From an uncultured Treponema sp. (GTDB lineage: Bacteria; Spirochaetota; Spirochaetia; Treponematales; Treponemataceae), in assembly GCA_945833725.1 (NCBI GenBank), contig CAMAFU010000046.1:1-9792 (forward strand): a DNA stretch of 9,792 bases, written 5' to 3'. Positions 1-6,625 of this stretch are shown here, in pieces. Below the pieces are notes generated by a model, which had not been told where the DNA came from, did not search any database, and saw only the letters and a program-made list of their open reading frames with translations. The position numbers and the translations under genes are program-made. The first letter of the stretch is position 1. Each line of letters opens with the position of its first letter.

Positions 1-980
1 AAGGCCTTTCGGAAAATTTTTTTTAATTTTTCCATAAAGGAATTATGCTCTTCTTCCAAAACATTGTGATTTTCCTGAATTTTTTCCTTTGCCAAAGAAA
101 TTTGGGCACTCATTGCACCGAATCCCCGCACAGCCGCAAGAAGAATTTCTTTTGTATTTATTGTTTCTTCCTTTTTGCTGTCTTCTTTTGTTTCTACGGC
201 AAGTTTTTCCAACAAGGCATTCTGAAGCTGAACCTTGTTGTCTGCGTGGTCTTCGTTAATTATTTCGTCGATTAATTCGCTGTAAAAAGGGATTTTCCCC
301 ATCACCTGAGTAAAAAGTTTTTTTATCTGGGCAAGTTCTTCCTGAGGAGAAGAATCAGCTTTTTCTTTATTAAAAGACGGATGCTCAAAAATATTTTTTC
401 TAATGTTGCATTTGTAAACTTCCCTCTGAAAATCCGTTATGGAGCGAAGGACTTTATTTATTTCTACAAGGGCCTTTCCAGCCTTAGAAACGCTGTCTGT
501 AACCATGCTTGCTGTAATGGCTTCACAATTCTGCTTTGCCGATAAAACAAGAGTAGCAAGAACACGGGTATTTACATTATTTGAATTTGCAGAAAAGGAA
601 TTCCATGCTATGGAATTATTTAAATCAATAAGTTTCCGTATTTCCTGAAGCTGAAGGTTTGAAATGGAAAATTTATAGTAGTTGCAGAGAAAATCCAGCG
701 TACTGTCGTAATCCGAAAGACGAGTTCCCATTATAACAGAACGCTCTGCATCAGAAAATTGAGTGTTTTCAGGAGGCTTAATGTCGGAAATTTTCTTTTC
801 GTTTTTGTATGGATCTGGAGTAATAAGAGACTTTTTAAGGAGGAATTCCATAACGTTTTTTACGCATGAATGGAGAAGCCTGTACTGCTCCAGCACATCT
901 GGCAAAGCCCGCTCATCGAACCAATTAGTCTTTTTTTCTATTGCTTCCACAAGCCGTTGTAAAAAATTTAAATCAGCCAT
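1..980 (-). CDS. Partial gene, helical protein of unknown function (3' end beyond window)
   Basis: An uninterrupted frame runs from ATG at 980-978 to base 1 with no stop, giving about 326 codons and continuing past the left edge. It begins MADLNFLQRLVEAIEKKTNW. An in-frame TAA lies three codons upstream (989-987), so this ATG is the earliest start in the frame; I see no clear Shine-Dalgarno. The protein is soluble-looking: no signal peptide or membrane segment, rich in Lys, Glu, Asn and Leu, with long stretches that should be helical. The last 100 or so visible residues (many EEL, KKL and EKL heptad-like runs, ending FMEKLKKIFRKAF) look coiled-coil prone. The gap to the preceding thiamine gene is 67 nt, so cotranscription is possible but the function need not be related. 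I do not recognise a family and assign no function. Several plus-strand ORFs over this stretch are shadows. Confidence 0.8.
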   Translation of the reverse strand, partial: MADLNFLQRLVEAIEKKTNWFDERALPDVLEQYRLLHSCVKNVMEFLLKKSLITPDPYKNEKKISDIKPPENTQFSDAERSVIMGTRLSDYDSTLDFLCNYYKFSISNLQLQEIRKLIDLNNSIAWNSFSANSNNVNTRVLATLVLSAKQNCEAITASMVTDSVSKAGKALVEINKVLRSITDFQREVYKCNIRKNIFEHPSFNKEKADSSPQEELAQIKKLFTQVMGKIPFYSELIDEIINEDHADNKVQLQNALLEKLAVETKEDSKKEETINTKEILLAAVRGFGAMSAQISLAKEKIQENHNVLEEEHNSFMEKLKKIFRKA

Positions 981-1047
981 ATCACATTATCGGCTAAAAT
1001 CACAATTTTCTACAAGGCAAATTCCTTCTTTTTCCGTTTTTCCTCTT

Positions 1048-1620
1048 TTATTTCTGCACCATAGCCAAAGACATTACGCAGGCCGCATCTGCCCCATATT
1101 CAAAAACAGAATTTAAATTTTCTTCTGTAATTCCCCCAATAGCAAAAACAGGAATTTTTACGGAATTACAAACTTCCCTTAAACAGTTCAGTCCCCGCGG
1201 TTCAAGGCCTTTTTTACATTCCGTAGAAAAAACATGACCGAAAGTAACATAAGTTGCCCCCAGTTTTTCTGCCTCCAGAGCTTCTTTTACACTGTGAACG
1301 GAAGTCCCCCTTTCATCAAAAAAATCATTTTTCTCTGGAAAAGTTTCCTTAAAAACAGAAAAAGGCAAATGAATGTACCTGCATTTTAATTTTTCTGCCA
1401 CACCTGCAAAATTGTGGAGGATTATTTTTTTGCCATATTTTTCTCCAATGGCAAGAACTTTTTGAGCAAGAAAAAAATATTCATTTTCCGGCAGGTCTTT
1501 TTCCCGGAGTATAATGCTTTTTACACTAGAGCGGCATAAAAAATCAATCCGGTTAAAAAAATCGTTTCCTGCAAGCTGCCTGTTTGTTACGGCAACTGTT
1601 TTTTCACTAAAACAAAACAT
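1048..1620 (-). CDS. ThiE/TenI-family protein (thiamine phosphate synthase or thiazole tautomerase)
   Basis: A 190-residue TIM-barrel protein of the thiamine phosphate synthase/TenI superfamily, slightly shorter than typical ThiE (about 210). Visible family marks: IILREKDLPENEY near residues 36-48 (the strand-2 LREK motif), KKIILHNF near 64-71, IHLP near 83-86, SVHSVKEALEAEKLGATYVTFGHVF near 107-131, KKGLEPRGL near 135-143, and the phosphate-loop-like FAIGGITEENL near 159-169. ThiE joins HMP pyrophosphate to thiazole phosphate; TenI aromatises the thiazole tautomer made by ThiG. The IHLP variant in place of the usual HLGQ-D of ThiE, and the SVHS His, lean toward TenI, but sequence alone cannot settle this. 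It lies 37 nt after thiH as the last thi gene, with a weak AGCAGG ribosome site upstream. It presumably shares riboswitch control through the operon. Confidence 0.85.
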   Translation of the reverse strand: MFCFSEKTVAVTNRQLAGNDFFNRIDFLCRSSVKSIILREKDLPENEYFFLAQKVLAIGEKYGKKIILHNFAGVAEKLKCRYIHLPFSVFKETFPEKNDFFDERGTSVHSVKEALEAEKLGATYVTFGHVFSTECKKGLEPRGLNCLREVCNSVKIPVFAIGGITEENLNSVFEYGADAACVMSLAMVQK

Positions 1621-1657
1621 AAATTCAACCTGCTGAAAATATTATTAAAAACACCTG

Positions 1658-2914
1658 CTAAACATAAATATATTCGTTAAGGACAGGCTGCAACCCCTGT
1701 GCCCTTATTGCATCGTAAATTTCAGAAAAACTTCTTGAATCGGCAATTTCAAACTGTTCGTCTCCGGCATTTTCGTCCCGGCCTTTTTTTTCGCTGTACT
1801 TCTGTTCATGATCTCCAATTCCCGTACTTACGCCGGCAGAAATTTTCGTAGCAGCAATATTTATAATTCCGTCTCGGAACTGAGCAGTTTCCCTAGACGA
1901 CACGGTAATTCCGGCAAAAGGCAGAAAAATTCTGTAAGCACACAAAATCTGGCACAACTGTTTTTCGTGAACATCCCTCGGATTTATTTTATCGTTATTT
2001 ACAATGGGCCTTAACCGCGGACAAGAAAGAGACATTTCTGCATGAGGATATTTTCTCTGAAGATAATAAACATGAAGAGCCGTAGCCAAAGCGTCTTTAT
2101 GAAAATCATCAAGTCCTAAAAGAGCAGAAAAACCCACGCCCCTCATACCGCCCCGCAAAGCCCGCTCCTGAGAATCAAAACGATACGGCCAGACTCTTTT
2201 ATGCCCCATAAGATGAAGGGTTTCGTATTTTTCTACATTGTAAGTTTCCTGAAAAACAGTAATGTAATCAGCACCGCACTGATGAAGATAGGCATATTCA
2301 TCGGTGTTTACAGGATAAATTTCCAGACCAATGTTCCTGAAATATTTTTTTGCCAGCCTGCACGCATCACCTATATATTCCACGCTGCTCATAGCCCGGG
2401 ATTCCCCAGTAAGCATAAGAATTTCTTCAATTCCGCTTTTTGCAATAACTTCCATTTCCTTTTCCATTTCTGAAGTTGAAAGTTTTTTACGGTGAATGTT
2501 GTTGTAACAGTTAAAACCACAGTAAACACAATAATTTTCGCAGTAATTGGCAATATAAAGCGGCGTAAAAAGATAAACACTTTTGCCAAAATGACGGCGA
2601 GTTTCCCCTTGAGCCCGAACAGCCATTTTTTCAAGATAAGGAAGAGCTGCCGGCGAAAGAAGGGCTTTAAAATCTTCTATAGTACAAGTTTCCCGCGCCA
2701 AAGCATTTTCCACATCAGAGCCGGTATATACATTCCAGTCGTAGGAATTAACTTCCTTCATTACAAGTTCACAGATATTGGAGTCAATTTTTTCCATACC
2801 GTCCATATATTCCATAGGATCAGACCTGCACGAAGGATCGTTTTCCAAAAGATACTTTTTTTTCCTTGCTTCTTCACTTAAATCAGGTCTGTCAATAAAA
2901 AATTCCTTATCCAT
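1658..2914 (-). CDS. thiH: 2-iminoacetate synthase ThiH (radical SAM)
   Basis: This 418-residue radical SAM enzyme cleaves tyrosine to p-cresol and dehydroglycine (2-iminoacetate), the glycine-like substrate for ThiG. The cluster motif is plain: C125-ENY-C129-VY-C132-GF, the CxxxCxxC of radical SAM proteins that binds the 4Fe-4S cluster. Other ThiH features are GIEEILMLTGES near 165-176, the EIYPVNTDEYAYLHQCGADYITVFQETYN block near 199-227, HLMGHK, LLGLDDFHKDALATALHVYYLQRKYP and SLSCPRLRP, then a C-terminal segment with ISAGVSTGIGDH. Length agrees with clostridial-type ThiH (about 370-470). The start is the ATG at 2914; upstream AAGAGAACGAAG gives only a modest ribosome site. The oxygen-sensitive ThiH route, rather than ThiO glycine oxidase, fits an anaerobic lifestyle (inference). 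It is separated from thiG by 178 nt of GC-rich repeat-like DNA, unusually wide for this operon. Confidence 0.96.
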   Translation of the reverse strand: MDKEFFIDRPDLSEEARKKKYLLENDPSCRSDPMEYMDGMEKIDSNICELVMKEVNSYDWNVYTGSDVENALARETCTIEDFKALLSPAALPYLEKMAVRAQGETRRHFGKSVYLFTPLYIANYCENYCVYCGFNCYNNIHRKKLSTSEMEKEMEVIAKSGIEEILMLTGESRAMSSVEYIGDACRLAKKYFRNIGLEIYPVNTDEYAYLHQCGADYITVFQETYNVEKYETLHLMGHKRVWPYRFDSQERALRGGMRGVGFSALLGLDDFHKDALATALHVYYLQRKYPHAEMSLSCPRLRPIVNNDKINPRDVHEKQLCQILCAYRIFLPFAGITVSSRETAQFRDGIINIAATKISAGVSTGIGDHEQKYSEKKGRDENAGDEQFEIADSRSFSEIYDAIRAQGLQPVLNEYIYV

Positions 2915-2939
2915 CTTCGTTCTCTTATAAAAAAAATTT

Positions 2940-3099
2940 GGGCGTTCCCCCTGCGCATAGCTTCGGGGTCAGGCTATCCGCACTTCCGCGCCCAGCGCTC
3001 CATTCCTCCGCAAAGCTACGGAATGCCTCCGGCAGTGCTCCTATCCTTAACGCGTAGGGCTAACAAGGCCCGAAGCATTTCTCCCACTATCCTTAACGC
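2940..3099 (-). repeat. GC-rich repeat-like element between thiG and thiH
   Basis: The thiG-thiH spacer is far richer in GC than the genes around it and has no ORF of note. It contains a 13-bp direct repeat, CTATCCTTAACGC on the plus strand, at 3041-3053 and 3087-3099. The second copy covers the thiG stop codon (TAA at 3095-3093). The segment from GCGTT at 2942 to AACGC at 3053 has short inverted ends. A hairpin is possible between CATTCC (3001-3006) and GGAATG (3020-3025), and a weaker one at 3057-3071. The ending GCGTTAAGGATAGGAGC (minus strand) resembles dispersed intergenic repeats that I recall from spirochaete and Bacteroidetes genomes. That resemblance is from memory and needs a genome search. 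A structured spacer here could modulate thiH expression. Confidence 0.5.
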
Positions 3100-3875
3100 A
3101 AAAAACCGGTCAGAGGGTCTGAGGCACTGGCACCCCGTTCAATAACGCGGCCCATTCCTGCAAGAAACCCTTTGCGGCCGGCTTCTATGGCATTTTTAAA
3201 TGCTTCTGCCATAAGGGGAATGTTATCTGCCGTTGCAATAGCAGTATTGGCCATTACAGCCGCAGCCCCCATTTCCATGGCTCGTGCAGCCTGGGAAGGC
3301 TTTCCAATTCCCGCGTCAACAATTACAGGTAAATCAATTTCATCAATAAGAATTTGAATAAAATCTCCGGCACAAAGACCTTTATTAGAACCAATAGGAG
3401 AAGCTAAAGGCATTACACAAGCAGCACCGGCATTAACAAGATCCCTTGCAGCATTTAAATCAGGGAACATATACGGCATTACAATAAAACCCTCTTTTGC
3501 AAGAATTTCCGTAGCCTTAACAGTTTCGTAATTATCTGGCAGAAGATATTTAGAATCATGCATTATTTCAATTTTTACAAAATCGCCGCAGCCCATTTCT
3601 CTGGCAAGCCGGGCAATACGAACAGCTTCATCAGCATTTCTTGCCCCAGAAGTATTAGGCAAAAGCGTAATACCTTTGGGAATAAAATCCAGAATATTTT
3701 CACTTTCCCTTGTGTTTGCCCTTCGTAAAGCAAGAGTAATAATCTGGGCACCGGCATTTTCTACAGCAGCCTGTATAAGATTAAGGTTGTATTTTCCAGA
3801 GCCAAGAATAAATCTGGAAGTAAAAACATGATTTCCCAAACTCCAGCAATCATTTTTTTCATCAATTCTGTTCAT
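3093..3875 (-). CDS. thiG: Thiazole synthase ThiG
   Basis: A 260-residue (beta/alpha)8 enzyme that condenses 1-deoxyxylulose 5-phosphate, ThiS thiocarboxylate sulfur and dehydroglycine into thiazole phosphate. Landmarks: FTSRFILGSGKYN near 18-30; DFVKIEIMHD near 98-107, where K101 is the expected Schiff-base lysine; MPLASPIGSNKGL near 155-167; PVIVDAGIGKPSQAARAMEMGAAAVMANTAIA near 183-214 (phosphate-binding glycine loops); and the C-terminal SASDPLTGFL. Length is normal for ThiG. The ATG at 3875 has an in-frame TGA just upstream (3887-3885) and no ribosome site beside it; the only good one, AAGGAG at 3919-3914, is about 38 nt away. It follows thiF by 48 nt. The final codons and stop lie inside the end of the GC-rich repeat downstream. 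Confidence 0.97.
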   Translation of the reverse strand: MNRIDEKNDCWSLGNHVFTSRFILGSGKYNLNLIQAAVENAGAQIITLALRRANTRESENILDFIPKGITLLPNTSGARNADEAVRIARLAREMGCGDFVKIEIMHDSKYLLPDNYETVKATEILAKEGFIVMPYMFPDLNAARDLVNAGAACVMPLASPIGSNKGLCAGDFIQILIDEIDLPVIVDAGIGKPSQAARAMEMGAAAVMANTAIATADNIPLMAEAFKNAIEAGRKGFLAGMGRVIERGASASDPLTGFLR

Positions 3876-3923
3876 AATTTTTTTTCAGCAGTCCATCTAT
3901 GGATACACTGAATCTCCTTAAAA

Positions 3924-4751
3924 CTAATTTTTCTGTCCGCACAAAAGTTCCAGAACAAGGTTAGCCTGATGTGCTGCACATATAGTAACCCGGGGAGCCA
4001 TTAACCCTCTGCCAACCATTGCCGAACTCACCCTGTCGCCACAAATATAAAAATTCTTTCCGATTTTTTCTGTTTTAATAAGGTTTGAATCTCCAAAACC
4101 GGCCATTCCAGAAGCAGCCACAAGTATTTTTTCCGGGAACAAAGACAAAAGGTTTTCAGCAAGAACAGCCTTTGCTTCCGGCCGGTCAAATGCCTCGCAC
4201 ACAATCGCATCATCCTTAAAAAGCTCTCCGCAGTTTTCCGCAGTAACACGGCAATCGTCCGTAATAACATTTATATACGGATTTATCTGGGAAAGGAGCT
4301 GTTTTAGTGCCTCAGTCTTTTTCATTCCCAAATGAGAAATAAAATACTGCTGCCTGTTAAGATTGCTAGGTTCAACTACATCAAAATCAATAAGATGAAT
4401 TGTTCCCACGCCAACTCTGGCAAGCATTACGGCAATATTCGAGCCCAAACCGCCAAGTCCTGCAACAGCAACCCTGGATTTTTTTAATTTTTCGTGAACT
4501 TTCGGCGTATGGCGGGCGGCCATCATAGCTTCCAGTTCATCTTTCGGAGGAATTGCGCCTTTTTCAATAAAAAAAACAGAAGAATCTTCCGACAGCGCAA
4601 CATTTTCGTTTGTCTGAAAACCATCTGCAATCCACACAAATTCTTCTGCACAGGACGGAGAAATAAAATTTATTTCGTAAATTTCTTTTTTAAGCCCGTC
4701 CAAAGAAGAAGCCTTCGTGTCATACGGTTTTCCATTAAGTTTTATAAACAT
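3924..4751 (-). CDS. thiF: ThiS adenylyltransferase ThiF with ThiS-like N-terminal domain
   Basis: An E1-like enzyme that adenylates the C-terminal glycine of ThiS before sulfur transfer. I start it at ATG 4751-4749 (275 residues) because GGAGG at 4764-4760 sits 8 nt upstream; an ATG at 4772 in the same frame would give seven more residues but lacks this spacing. Residues 1-65 (MFIKLNGKPYDTKASS... to SVFFIEKG) resemble a ThiS beta-grasp fold but do not end in Gly-Gly. The Rossmann part follows: RVAVAGLGGLGSN at 93-105 (ATP loop), IHLIDFDVVEPSNLNRQQYF near 118-137 with the conserved Asp and Arg, then IVCEAFDRPEAK near 183-194. The two CxxC zinc pairs of E. coli-type ThiF are not visible, as expected for the shorter second family (from memory). 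The start lies 4 nt after the thiS stop, so translation is probably coupled. Confidence 0.94.
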   Translation of the reverse strand: MFIKLNGKPYDTKASSLDGLKKEIYEINFISPSCAEEFVWIADGFQTNENVALSEDSSVFFIEKGAIPPKDELEAMMAARHTPKVHEKLKKSRVAVAGLGGLGSNIAVMLARVGVGTIHLIDFDVVEPSNLNRQQYFISHLGMKKTEALKQLLSQINPYINVITDDCRVTAENCGELFKDDAIVCEAFDRPEAKAVLAENLLSLFPEKILVAASGMAGFGDSNLIKTEKIGKNFYICGDRVSSAMVGRGLMAPRVTICAAHQANLVLELLCGQKN

Positions 4752-4755
4752 TTTA

Positions 4756-4953
4756 TCAGCCTCCACCAACAAAACTTAAAACTTCTATAGAGGCATCTTC
4801 AAAAACCCATGTATTGGACCATTCTTTTTTAGGCAGAATGTTGCCGTTAAATTCCACAACAATCCGTTCAAGGTTAAAGCCCTCTTCTTTAAGAAACTCC
4901 AGCAGCAGTTTTTTTTGTGGAAGTTGAATTTGTTTTCCGTTTAAAGTAACCAT
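4756..4953 (-). CDS. thiS: Sulfur carrier protein ThiS
   Basis: A 65-residue ubiquitin-like carrier ending VLSFVGGG. The terminal Gly-Gly becomes the thiocarboxylate that donates sulfur to ThiG. It opens MVTLNGKQIQLP and contains IVVEFNGNILPKKEW near 35-49, matching the VAVE-N--I-P--W pattern of ThiS. I chose ATG 4953-4951 because GAGG (4962-4959) sits 5 nt upstream. An in-frame ATG at 4977 would add eight residues (MFFFFEVV), but it lies inside the terminator hairpin and its T-run, so it is not a credible start. First gene of the operon, directly behind the TPP riboswitch and terminator. Its last codons contain the ribosome site of thiF. Confidence 0.95.
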   Translation of the reverse strand: MVTLNGKQIQLPQKKLLLEFLKEEGFNLERIVVEFNGNILPKKEWSNTWVFEDASIEVLSFVGGG

Positions 4954-4962
4954 AACAACCTC

Positions 4963-4994
4963 AAAAAAAAAGAACATGCCAAAAAAACATGTTC
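4963..4994 (-). terminator. Intrinsic terminator in the thiamine leader
   Basis: On the minus strand GAACATG (4994-4988) pairs perfectly with CATGTTC (4978-4972) across a loop TTTTTTTGG, followed by nine T (4971-4963). The T-run ends just before the thiS ribosome site GAGG. Lying between the TPP aptamer and the first gene, it is the likely expression platform: ligand-bound RNA would end here. I could not identify a convincing antiterminator by eye. Confidence 0.88.
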
Positions 4995-5012
4995 CATTGA
5001 ATAAAACAGAAT

Positions 5013-5100
5013 CATATCCCTACGTTGGCATTATCCAAATCAGGTTCCAGGTCAAGGTTCATAAACCTTATCTCAGCCGATTCCATCAGCACCCCATATA
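5013..5100 (-). promoter_or_regulatory. TPP riboswitch (THI element)
   Basis: The minus strand shows the conserved THI-box blocks in order: GGGGTGCT (5095-5088), GGCTGAGAT, a P3 stem AAGGTT-TATG-AACCTT (5069-5054), ACCTGATTTGGATAATGCC, and AACGTAGGGA. P2 can form from GCTGAT and ATCGGC, and the last hairpin from TTGG and CCAA around ATAAT. ATAT on both sides can close P1. The aptamer binds thiamine pyrophosphate and should repress the thiS-thiF-thiG-thiH operon downstream when thiamine is plentiful. Spacing to the terminator is about 20 nt. Confidence 0.96.
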
Positions 5101-5110
5101 AACTGTAAAA

Positions 5111-5139
5111 AATTTATTCTCTTTTTTAATAAAAATCAA
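5111..5139 (-). promoter_or_regulatory. Candidate sigma-70 promoter of the thi operon
   Basis: On the minus strand TTGATT (5139-5134, 4 of 6 to TTGACA) is followed by a 17-nt spacer and TAAATT (5116-5111, 4 of 6 to TATAAT). A start near 5104 would place the transcript start a few bases before the riboswitch, which is where one is needed. The region is AT-rich, so chance matches are likely; position is the main support. Confidence 0.5.
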
Positions 5140-5188
5140 TATGAGCACACAGAACTTATCAGAGGCAGGCAAGTATAAAAAGACAGGT

Positions 5189-5221
5189 AAAAAAAGGAAA
5201 ATGCCCTGGAAACTCAAGGCA
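5189..5221 (-). terminator. Probable terminator downstream of the retroelement
   Basis: The minus strand folds as TGCCTTG (5221-5215), loop AGTTTC, CAGGGCA (5208-5202), a 7-bp stem with one G-U pair, followed by TTTTCCTTTTTTT (5201-5189). The plus strand lacks both the wobble and the T-run, so the signal is minus-oriented. It could end read-through from the reverse transcriptase gene and insulate the thi operon. It overlaps the stop of a 10-codon ORF. Confidence 0.6.
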
Positions 5222-5246
5222 CAGCTGCACCCAAAGCTTTTTTCAT
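5214..5246 (-). CDS. Ten-codon ORF with strong ribosome site (possible leader peptide or remnant)
   Basis: The sequence GGAGG (5257-5253) lies 6 nt before ATG 5246-5244, which opens MKKALGAAVP and stops at TGA 5216-5214. The ribosome site is better than that of most real genes in this window. The stop codon falls inside the first arm of the terminator hairpin at 5221-5202. The Lys-Lys start followed by small and hydrophobic residues resembles the start of a signal peptide, so it may be a broken secreted-protein gene. Alternatively it could be a leader peptide, or chance. Nothing identifies a function. Confidence 0.25.
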   Translation of the reverse strand: MKKALGAAVP

Positions 5247-5414
5247 TTGAGTCCTCCAAAAAAAATTCAATATGGAAAATAAATTTTCCGTTAAAAGACT
5301 TTAATTTTTTTAAATTTTTTCACCATTTTACTAAAGAAAAACCCGCTAAAAATGCAACCAAAAATGCACGAAAAACGATAAAACCATCCGTCCGCAGCAG
5401 AAAGCGTCCCACCC
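5247..5414. other. AT-rich gene-free spacer after the reverse transcriptase
   Basis: No credible gene. The spacer is rich in A and T runs. It includes a perfect dyad, GGAAAAT (5274-5280) and ATTTTCC (5283-5289) with a 2-nt centre, about 28 nt upstream of the 10-codon ORF; this could be an operator or merely a product of base composition. Short Lys/Phe ORFs here follow from the A/T runs. Confidence 0.5.
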
Positions 5415-6623
5415 TCACTTTGCCTTTACCGACACCTTTTTACACTCAACCGTTACGGAAAAGTGTTTTTTCAAATGAGGAATCATATACCGCTTGAGCT
5501 GTGCGCATCTAAAATGCCAGGTTCTGTAGTGCTGAAAAATTCCCAGGTAGGAGTTCAAGCTTGCCCTCATCTGGTTTATTTCTGCTTTTGCAGGCTTTCT
5601 TTTTAGGGCACCAGCGCTGTATTTTTTAAGGACGGCGACAAAATTGTTTTTTACGCGCCGGTTGCAGACTGTATGGGAAATGCGTACAAAGCACCCTGTA
5701 AGATGGACGCCTTTTTGTGCACTCTGGAGATAAACTTTACAGGGATGAAGGGTTAGAAAAAGTTTTTCGGAAAGAAATGTGCGTATTTTGGGAATTATTT
5801 TCTTTAAAAACTCCCTGTCTTTGTGGACGATTGCAAAATCATCGACATACCGTACATAGTTTTTTATTTTTAATGAATGTTTAATGTAGTGGTCTAATTC
5901 GGAAAGATAGAAATTTGCAAAAACCTGGCTGGTTAAATTTCCGATTGGAAGGCCGCAGTGTTTTTTTGCGGTAAAAAGGCTCTTGTCTTTGGGAAGTTTT
6001 TTCCATTCGCTTTTTGGGGAGCGGATCATGCAGTCTTTCGTGCAGTCGTTAAAAATTATCTGTCTGCAAAGATATTTTACAAACTCAACATTCTTTTTTT
6101 GGGGAAGACTATCAAAAGAAAACTCAAATTCTATATTGTCTATAAAGTTTTCAAGTCGTTTCCACAAAAGATTTCTGTTTATGTTCATAAAAAAGCCTTT
6201 TATATCAAGCTTTAAAACATAACATTCTTCCTTTCCATTTTTACTTTCGCTCCTTGTAAAATGTTCCAGTCTTTTTATGGCGGCATGAGTTCCTTTTTGT
6301 TTTCTGCAGGCATAACTGTCAAAAATAAAATGCCGTTCAAAAAAAGGATTGAGCCTGCGTATTAAAATGTGATGAACGATTCTATCCCGGAATGGGGCGG
6401 CAAAAATTTCCCGGCGGACAGGTTTTGTAACTGTAAAGCAGGTGGATTTACCGGGTTTCCAGGAATTTTTTTTTAATTCGTTGTAAAGCTTTACAAGCTG
6501 ATTTTCGTAATCGGTTTCAAACTGCATGGCACCGCTGGAATAACGCTTTGTTTTCCGACATTCAAAATAGGCTTCAAATACTTCTTCTAATGTAAGGTCT
6601 TTAAATGGAGTTTCCAATTTCAT
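5415..6623 (-). CDS. DGR reverse transcriptase
   Basis: A 402-residue group-II-like reverse transcriptase of the diversity-generating retroelement class, which copies the TR RNA into cDNA while misincorporating at adenines. Motifs: a conserved N-terminal block AAPFRDRIVHHIL near 75-87 and FERHFIFDSYACRKQKGTH near 95-113; YVLKLDIKGFF near 135-145 with the first catalytic Asp; GLPIGNLTSQVFANFYLSELD near 224-244, the GNLTSQ form typical of DGR enzymes; YVRYVDDFAIV near 256-266 carrying the catalytic YVDD; then LHPCKVYLQ and a thumb-like C-terminus. No maturase or endonuclease domain follows. I prefer ATG 6623, 2 nt after the avd stop (TAATCATG), implying coupled translation. An in-frame ATG at 6656 would add 11 basic residues and overlap avd by 31 nt; neither has a strong ribosome site. 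Confidence 0.97.
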   Translation of the reverse strand: MKLETPFKDLTLEEVFEAYFECRKTKRYSSGAMQFETDYENQLVKLYNELKKNSWKPGKSTCFTVTKPVRREIFAAPFRDRIVHHILIRRLNPFFERHFIFDSYACRKQKGTHAAIKRLEHFTRSESKNGKEECYVLKLDIKGFFMNINRNLLWKRLENFIDNIEFEFSFDSLPQKKNVEFVKYLCRQIIFNDCTKDCMIRSPKSEWKKLPKDKSLFTAKKHCGLPIGNLTSQVFANFYLSELDHYIKHSLKIKNYVRYVDDFAIVHKDREFLKKIIPKIRTFLSEKLFLTLHPCKVYLQSAQKGVHLTGCFVRISHTVCNRRVKNNFVAVLKKYSAGALKRKPAKAEINQMRASLNSYLGIFQHYRTWHFRCAQLKRYMIPHLKKHFSVTVECKKVSVKAK

Positions 6624-6625
6624 GA

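Noticed and set aside
2201..2881. Plus-strand ORFs across thiH
   Set aside because: Antisense shadows of a clear radical SAM gene with Phe/Ile-rich translations.
4954..4977. Longer ThiS start at 4977 (MFFFFEVV)
   Set aside because: That ATG lies inside the riboswitch terminator hairpin and its T-run; the GAGG-preceded ATG at 4953 matches the family start.
5141..5497. Plus-strand ORF of 118 codons (MSTQNLSEAGKYKK...)
   Set aside because: No ribosome site, low-complexity Lys-rich translation of A-runs, overlaps the terminator and the 3' end of the reverse transcriptase on the opposite strand.
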